Shown: in pieces, positions 60,802 through 64,000 of the stretch
Layout: each line of letters starts with the position of its first letter
How positions within the stretch are numbered: position 1 is the first letter of the stretch
NCBI GenBank assembly: GCA_029552545.1
Contig: JAKPDO010000051.1
Span: 1 to 64,000, forward strand
DNA length: 64,000 nt
Reading direction: 5' to 3'
Source of the DNA: Planctomycetota bacterium
Lineage (GTDB): Bacteria > Planctomycetota > Phycisphaerae > Sedimentisphaerales > Anaerohalosphaeraceae
Notes under the pieces: model-generated
Databases searched by the model: none
What the model was told of the DNA's origin: nothing
The model's input: the letters and a program-made list of their open reading frames with translations, nothing else
Translations under genes and position numbers: made by a program

Positions 60802-63273
60802 CTACACGCCTTCGCGGTTTCGTCGAAGCAGTTCTTCGCGGCTGCAGACCCGCTGGACGGTATAGCCCTTCAGCGGGAGGATGTGTTCGTGAATCATATC
60901 CAGAAAGTCCGACGGATAGGGGAAGAAAGCGTCCTCGATTTCATCCGGCGGGGTAATCCAGTTGCGGGCGCCTAACACCGCCGGCGGCGCATCCAGTTCA
61001 TCGAAGGCCAGCTGGGTGATGGTGGAGGCCATCGTGTGCAGATAGCTGCCGCGTTCGCAGGCATCGGAGGCCAGCAGAATCTTTCGGGTCTTGCAGACGG
61101 ACTCGAGCACCAGCGAGTAATCGAAGGGCACCAGCGAGCGGGCATCGATAATCTCGCAGGACAGGCCGTATTTGTCTTCGAGGATTTTGGCGGCCTCGAG
61201 GGCCCGATACAGGGTGGCGCCGATAGTCAGGATAGTCAGGTCTTTGCCTTGTTTTCGCAGGGCCGGCTGACCGAAGGGCACTTCATAATACCCTTCCGGC
61301 ACGCCGCCCGGATGGAACTCTTCGGCGATGCCGTACAGCCGCTGGCTTTCGAAGAAGACCACAGGGTCTGTGCCGACCAGGGCCGAATACATCAGCCCTT
61401 TGGCGTCGTAGGGCGTGGCGGGGAAGACAACCTTCAGCCCCGGCAGATGGGCACAAAGCGAGGTCCAGTCCTGGCTGTGCTGGGCGCCGTATTTGCTGCC
61501 GACGGAGACCCGCAGCACAACCGGCATCTTCAGCAGGCCGCCGCTCATCGACTGCCATTTGCACAGCTGGTTGAAGACCTCATCACCGGCCCGGCCCAGA
61601 AAATCGCAGTACATCAGCTCCACGAGGGCCCGGCCGCCTTCGAGGGCGTAGCCGACCGCCGAGCCGACAATCGCCCCTTCGGCAATCGGCGTGTTGAATA
61701 ACCGGTGATACGGCAGGGCCTCCGTAAGGCCCCGATAGACGGCGAACGCCCCGCCCCAGTCGCGGTTTTCTTCGCCGTAGGCAACCAGCGTCGGGTCGGC
61801 GTAAAACCGGTCGAGGATGGCTTCAAACAGGGCGTCGCGGAAGACGACACAGCGGGTGTCTTTGAGCCGCTGGCCCGCCGCATCAAAGGCGCTGCGGCTT
61901 TTGTCTTTCAAACTGAGGATTCGCGGGTTTTGTTCCTTCGGCAGAAGCGTCTCAGGGGTTCGGCTCGGGTCCATCGACTCGATGCGCTGGTTGGAGAACA
62001 TCGTCTGATCGAGCAGGCAACGGTGCTTTTTGAGGTCGGCGCGGGGAGAAATGCTCAAATCCACCGCTTTTTTGCAGGCCTTGTAAATCAGTTTTTCGGC
62101 GTTCTGACGAATGTCGTCGATGGTCTGCTGCGTGCAGATGCCCGCTTCGACGAGGTCTTTGGCGTAGTGAACCGTCGGGTCCTGTTCGAGCCATGCCTGG
62201 ACTTCTTCCTTGTCGCGGTAGCTGCTCTGGTCGGAGGGAGAATGCCCGCTGTATCGGTAGGTGACGGTATCCAGCAGGACCGGGCCGCCGCCCTGGCGGA
62301 GAATTTCTTTCTTGCGGAGGATGGCGTCGGCGACCGCCAGCGGATTAAAGCCGTCCACGCGTTCGGCGTGCATCTGTTCGGGGTTGACGCCGGCGCCCAG
62401 CCGGGCCAGGACGCCGAATCCCATCGTTTCGCCCTGCGGCTGGCCGCCCATCCCGTAGAAGTTGTTCATAAAATTGAAAATCAGCGGCAGCCCCCCTCGA
62501 TACGGCGGCTGCCAGAGCGTCTTATACTGATCCATAGCGGCCAGACAGATGCCCTCCCAGACCGGCCCGCAGGAGGAAGAGGCGTCGCCGATGTTGGCGA
62601 TGACGATGCCGCTTTTTTGGTTGATTTTTTTGTAGAGAGCCGCCCCGACGGCGATATCGCCGGAGCCGCCGACGATGGCGTTGTTGGGATAGACCCCGAA
62701 CGGCGGGAAGAAGGCGTGCATCGAACCGCCCATGCCTTTGTTGAAGCCCGCCTGACGTCCGAAGATTTCCGCCAGCGTTCCGTAAATCAGAAAATCAATC
62801 GCCAAATCTTTGACGGAGCCCTCGGCGTCTTTCTCCACGATGCGAAGGCACTCGCCGTCAAAGTAGCTCTTCATCATCTTCATCAGGTCGGCGTCGTCGA
62901 GTTTTTCAATGGCCGACAGCCCTTTGGCAAGGATTTCGCCGTGGCTGCGGTGGCTGCCGTAGATATGGTCGTCGATGTTCAGATGAAAGGCCATTCCGAC
63001 GGCGGCTGCTTCCTGGCCGAGCGACAGATGCGCCGGCCCCTTGTGGTTGTATTCGATCCCCTGATAGGAGCCGCGGAGCTTGATTTCATTGAGCATCGTT
63101 TCGAAGGTGCGGATGATCATCATATCCCGCTGAATCCGCACCAGCTGCTCGCGGCTGTAGCGGCTTTGCTCCTCGCGAATGCTTTTTTTGTATTGATTGA
63201 GCGGAATCGGCTGAAACTGAAGCCAGCCGGGGGCTCGGTTTTCTTTCGGACAAATGCGAATGGATTTGGGCAT
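60802..63273 (-). CDS. Fused E1 alpha/beta of a 2-oxoacid dehydrogenase complex
   Basis: 823 aa. Residues ~45-440 are the thiamine-diphosphate E1-alpha domain: [29 protein letters not shown], and the cofactor motif starting GDASS and ending FNFMNN (usual GDG reads GDA). Residues ~480-823 are E1-beta: [50 protein letters not shown] and [11 protein letters not shown]. It would decarboxylate pyruvate, a branched-chain 2-oxoacid or acetoin; no E2 or E3 gene is visible to settle which. A DeoR regulator gene lies 16 bases upstream on the same strand. Confidence 0.93.
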   Translation of the reverse strand: MPKSIRICPKENRAPGWLQFQPIPLNQYKKSIREEQSRYSREQLVRIQRDMMIIRTFETMLNEIKLRGSYQGIEYNHKGPAHLSLGQEAAAVGMAFHLNIDDHIYGSHRSHGEILAKGLSAIEKLDDADLMKMMKSYFDGECLRIVEKDAEGSVKDLAIDFLIYGTLAEIFGRQAGFNKGMGGSMHAFFPPFGVYPNNAIVGGSGDIAVGAALYKKINQKSGIVIANIGDASSSCGPVWEGICLAAMDQYKTLWQPPYRGGLPLIFNFMNNFYGMGGQPQGETMGFGVLARLGAGVNPEQMHAERVDGFNPLAVADAILRKKEILRQGGGPVLLDTVTYRYSGHSPSDQSSYRDKEEVQAWLEQDPTVHYAKDLVEAGICTQQTIDDIRQNAEKLIYKACKKAVDLSISPRADLKKHRCLLDQTMFSNQRIESMDPSRTPETLLPKEQNPRILSLKDKSRSAFDAAGQRLKDTRCVVFRDALFEAILDRFYADPTLVAYGEENRDWGGAFAVYRGLTEALPYHRLFNTPIAEGAIVGSAVGYALEGGRALVELMYCDFLGRAGDEVFNQLCKWQSMSGGLLKMPVVLRVSVGSKYGAQHSQDWTSLCAHLPGLKVVFPATPYDAKGLMYSALVGTDPVVFFESQRLYGIAEEFHPGGVPEGYYEVPFGQPALRKQGKDLTILTIGATLYRALEAAKILEDKYGLSCEIIDARSLVPFDYSLVLESVCKTRKILLASDACERGSYLHTMASTITQLAFDELDAPPAVLGARNWITPPDEIEDAFFPYPSDFLDMIHEHILPLKGYTVQRVCSREELLRRNREGV

Positions 63274-63289
63274 AAAGGGACCTCGTATA

Positions 63290-64000
63290 TTAAGATTTTG
63301 GATACAGGACGTTTATCTGATGACGATGAAAGAAGTCCATCCAGTTGGATTCCGGTTTCTTTTCGGTAATGACGGCCGAGAGCATCTGCAGGTCGATGAT
63401 TTTGTAGAGGGCGGGGCGGTCGAATTTGCTGCTGTCGGCCAGAAGGATGCATTCGCGGGCGTTGCGGGCCGCCAGCCGAAGCAGATGGGCGCTTTCGATG
63501 TCGATGGAGGTCAGCCCGAAGTCCTGGCTGATGCCGTCGGTGCCGAGGAAGGCCCGATAGCCGCGAAGCCGCTCGATGGTTTCGGAGGCCAGCGGTCCGA
63601 CGGTATCCATCCGTTCGGGGCGGTACTGTCCGCCCAGCAGGAGCACATCGATGCCGGGGGACTGAAGTTCGAGGGCCGTGCGGACGGAATTGACGATGAC
63701 AGACAGTCCCTTTCGCCCCCGCAGATGGGCGGCCATTCCAAAGCAGGTGGTGCCCGAGCCGATAAAGATTTGGTCGCCGTCCTGGACGAGGTTGGCCGCC
63801 AGCTGAGCGATGACGCGTTTGGCCTCGATGTTGCGCATCGATTTGGACAGGAAGGAATAGTCGGAGTTTCGCGCGACCGCAGCGCCGCCTCGCGACAGTT
63901 CGAGCAGTCCTTCAGCGGCCAGATTGTGCAGGTCTCGCCGGACGGTTGCTTCGGACACCTTCAGGTGTTCGGCCAGCTGCCGAATGCTCACGTGTCCCTG
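63290..64000 (-). CDS. DeoR-family transcriptional regulator (5' end outside window)
   Basis: At least 236 residues, the frame being open to the window edge; a GTG at 63991 is internal because [13 protein letters not shown] continues the usual N-terminal helix. The winged helix-turn-helix is [19 protein letters not shown]. The C-terminal sugar-phosphate-binding domain has [28 protein letters not shown] and LADSSKFDR. DeoR proteins repress sugar catabolic genes until a sugar phosphate binds. It probably controls the E1 gene 16 bases downstream and itself. Confidence 0.92.
   Translation of the reverse strand, partial: QGHVSIRQLAEHLKVSEATVRRDLHNLAAEGLLELSRGGAAVARNSDYSFLSKSMRNIEAKRVIAQLAANLVQDGDQIFIGSGTTCFGMAAHLRGRKGLSVIVNSVRTALELQSPGIDVLLLGGQYRPERMDTVGPLASETIERLRGYRAFLGTDGISQDFGLTSIDIESAHLLRLAARNARECILLADSSKFDRPALYKIIDLQMLSAVITEKKPESNWMDFFHRHQINVLYPKS

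Overview
The window reads as a continuous stretch of chromosome from an anaerobic, polysaccharide-degrading bacterium. The best guess is Planctomycetota, class Phycisphaerae (Sedimentisphaerales-like). That placement is inference. It rests on a secreted protein with three dockerin-like calcium loops and Asp-Pro-Asn linkers, a Tat-exported Gfo/Idh/MocA oxidoreductase, rhamnogalacturonan and rhamnose enzymes, an Rnf complex, group B-type [FeFe] hydrogenase and a fused 2-oxoacid dehydrogenase E1. GC content is moderately high (not counted). The exception is an AT-rich patch around 35.4-36.7 kb. I see no rRNA, tRNA, CRISPR array, transposase or phage gene.

Layout. 1-3.7 kb (minus): a dockerin-type secreted beta-helix protein cut by the window edge, and a Tat-exported oxidoreductase. 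3.8-11.5 kb (plus): ileS, a two-gene antitoxin-like/nucleotidyltransferase pair, an S9 peptidase and a rhomboid protease with a C-terminal repeat tail. 11.5-16.9 kb: a tandem GH43 protein facing a cupin and a GH78 rhamnosidase lipoprotein. 17.0-23.0 kb (plus): a tightly coupled hydrogenase locus holding a thioredoxin-like 2Fe-2S protein, a PAS-bearing sensory-type [FeFe] hydrogenase, a SpoIIE phosphatase, a second 2Fe-2S protein and a catalytic-type [FeFe] hydrogenase, followed by an HD phosphohydrolase. A consensus CRP/FNR-type site and a near-consensus sigma-70 promoter lie upstream. 23.4-27.2 kb (minus): methyltransferase, YhaM-like HD nuclease, rpsT and a TPR protein. 27.3-35.3 kb (plus): glyA, a degenerate Gfo/Idh-like protein and the Rnf operon in the order C-D-G-E-A-B behind a small cysteine-bearing membrane protein.

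35.4-36.7 kb: an AAA/DUF4143 ATPase behind two 17-bp palindromes. 36.8-49.3 kb: a surface-polysaccharide region with eight glycosyltransferases and asnB. Its minus-strand half is co-linear with rseP and dxr (to 52.8 kb). 52.9-56.5 kb: divergent uvrA and endonuclease V genes sharing one symmetric promoter. 57.1-60.8 kb: two PL11 rhamnogalacturonan lyases. 60.8-64 kb (minus): fused E1 alpha/beta preceded by a DeoR regulator cut by the window edge.

Functionally, PL11 lyases, GH78 and GH43 enzymes would release rhamnose and arabinose/xylose-type sugars from pectin. E1, Rnf and the [FeFe] hydrogenases would handle electrons during fermentation. The hydrogenase locus is the most system-like element: it pairs a predicted H2/redox sensor and a phosphatase with a catalytic hydrogenase. 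No H-cluster maturation genes (hydEFG) and no ApbE flavin transferase are in the window, so both would have to be encoded elsewhere.
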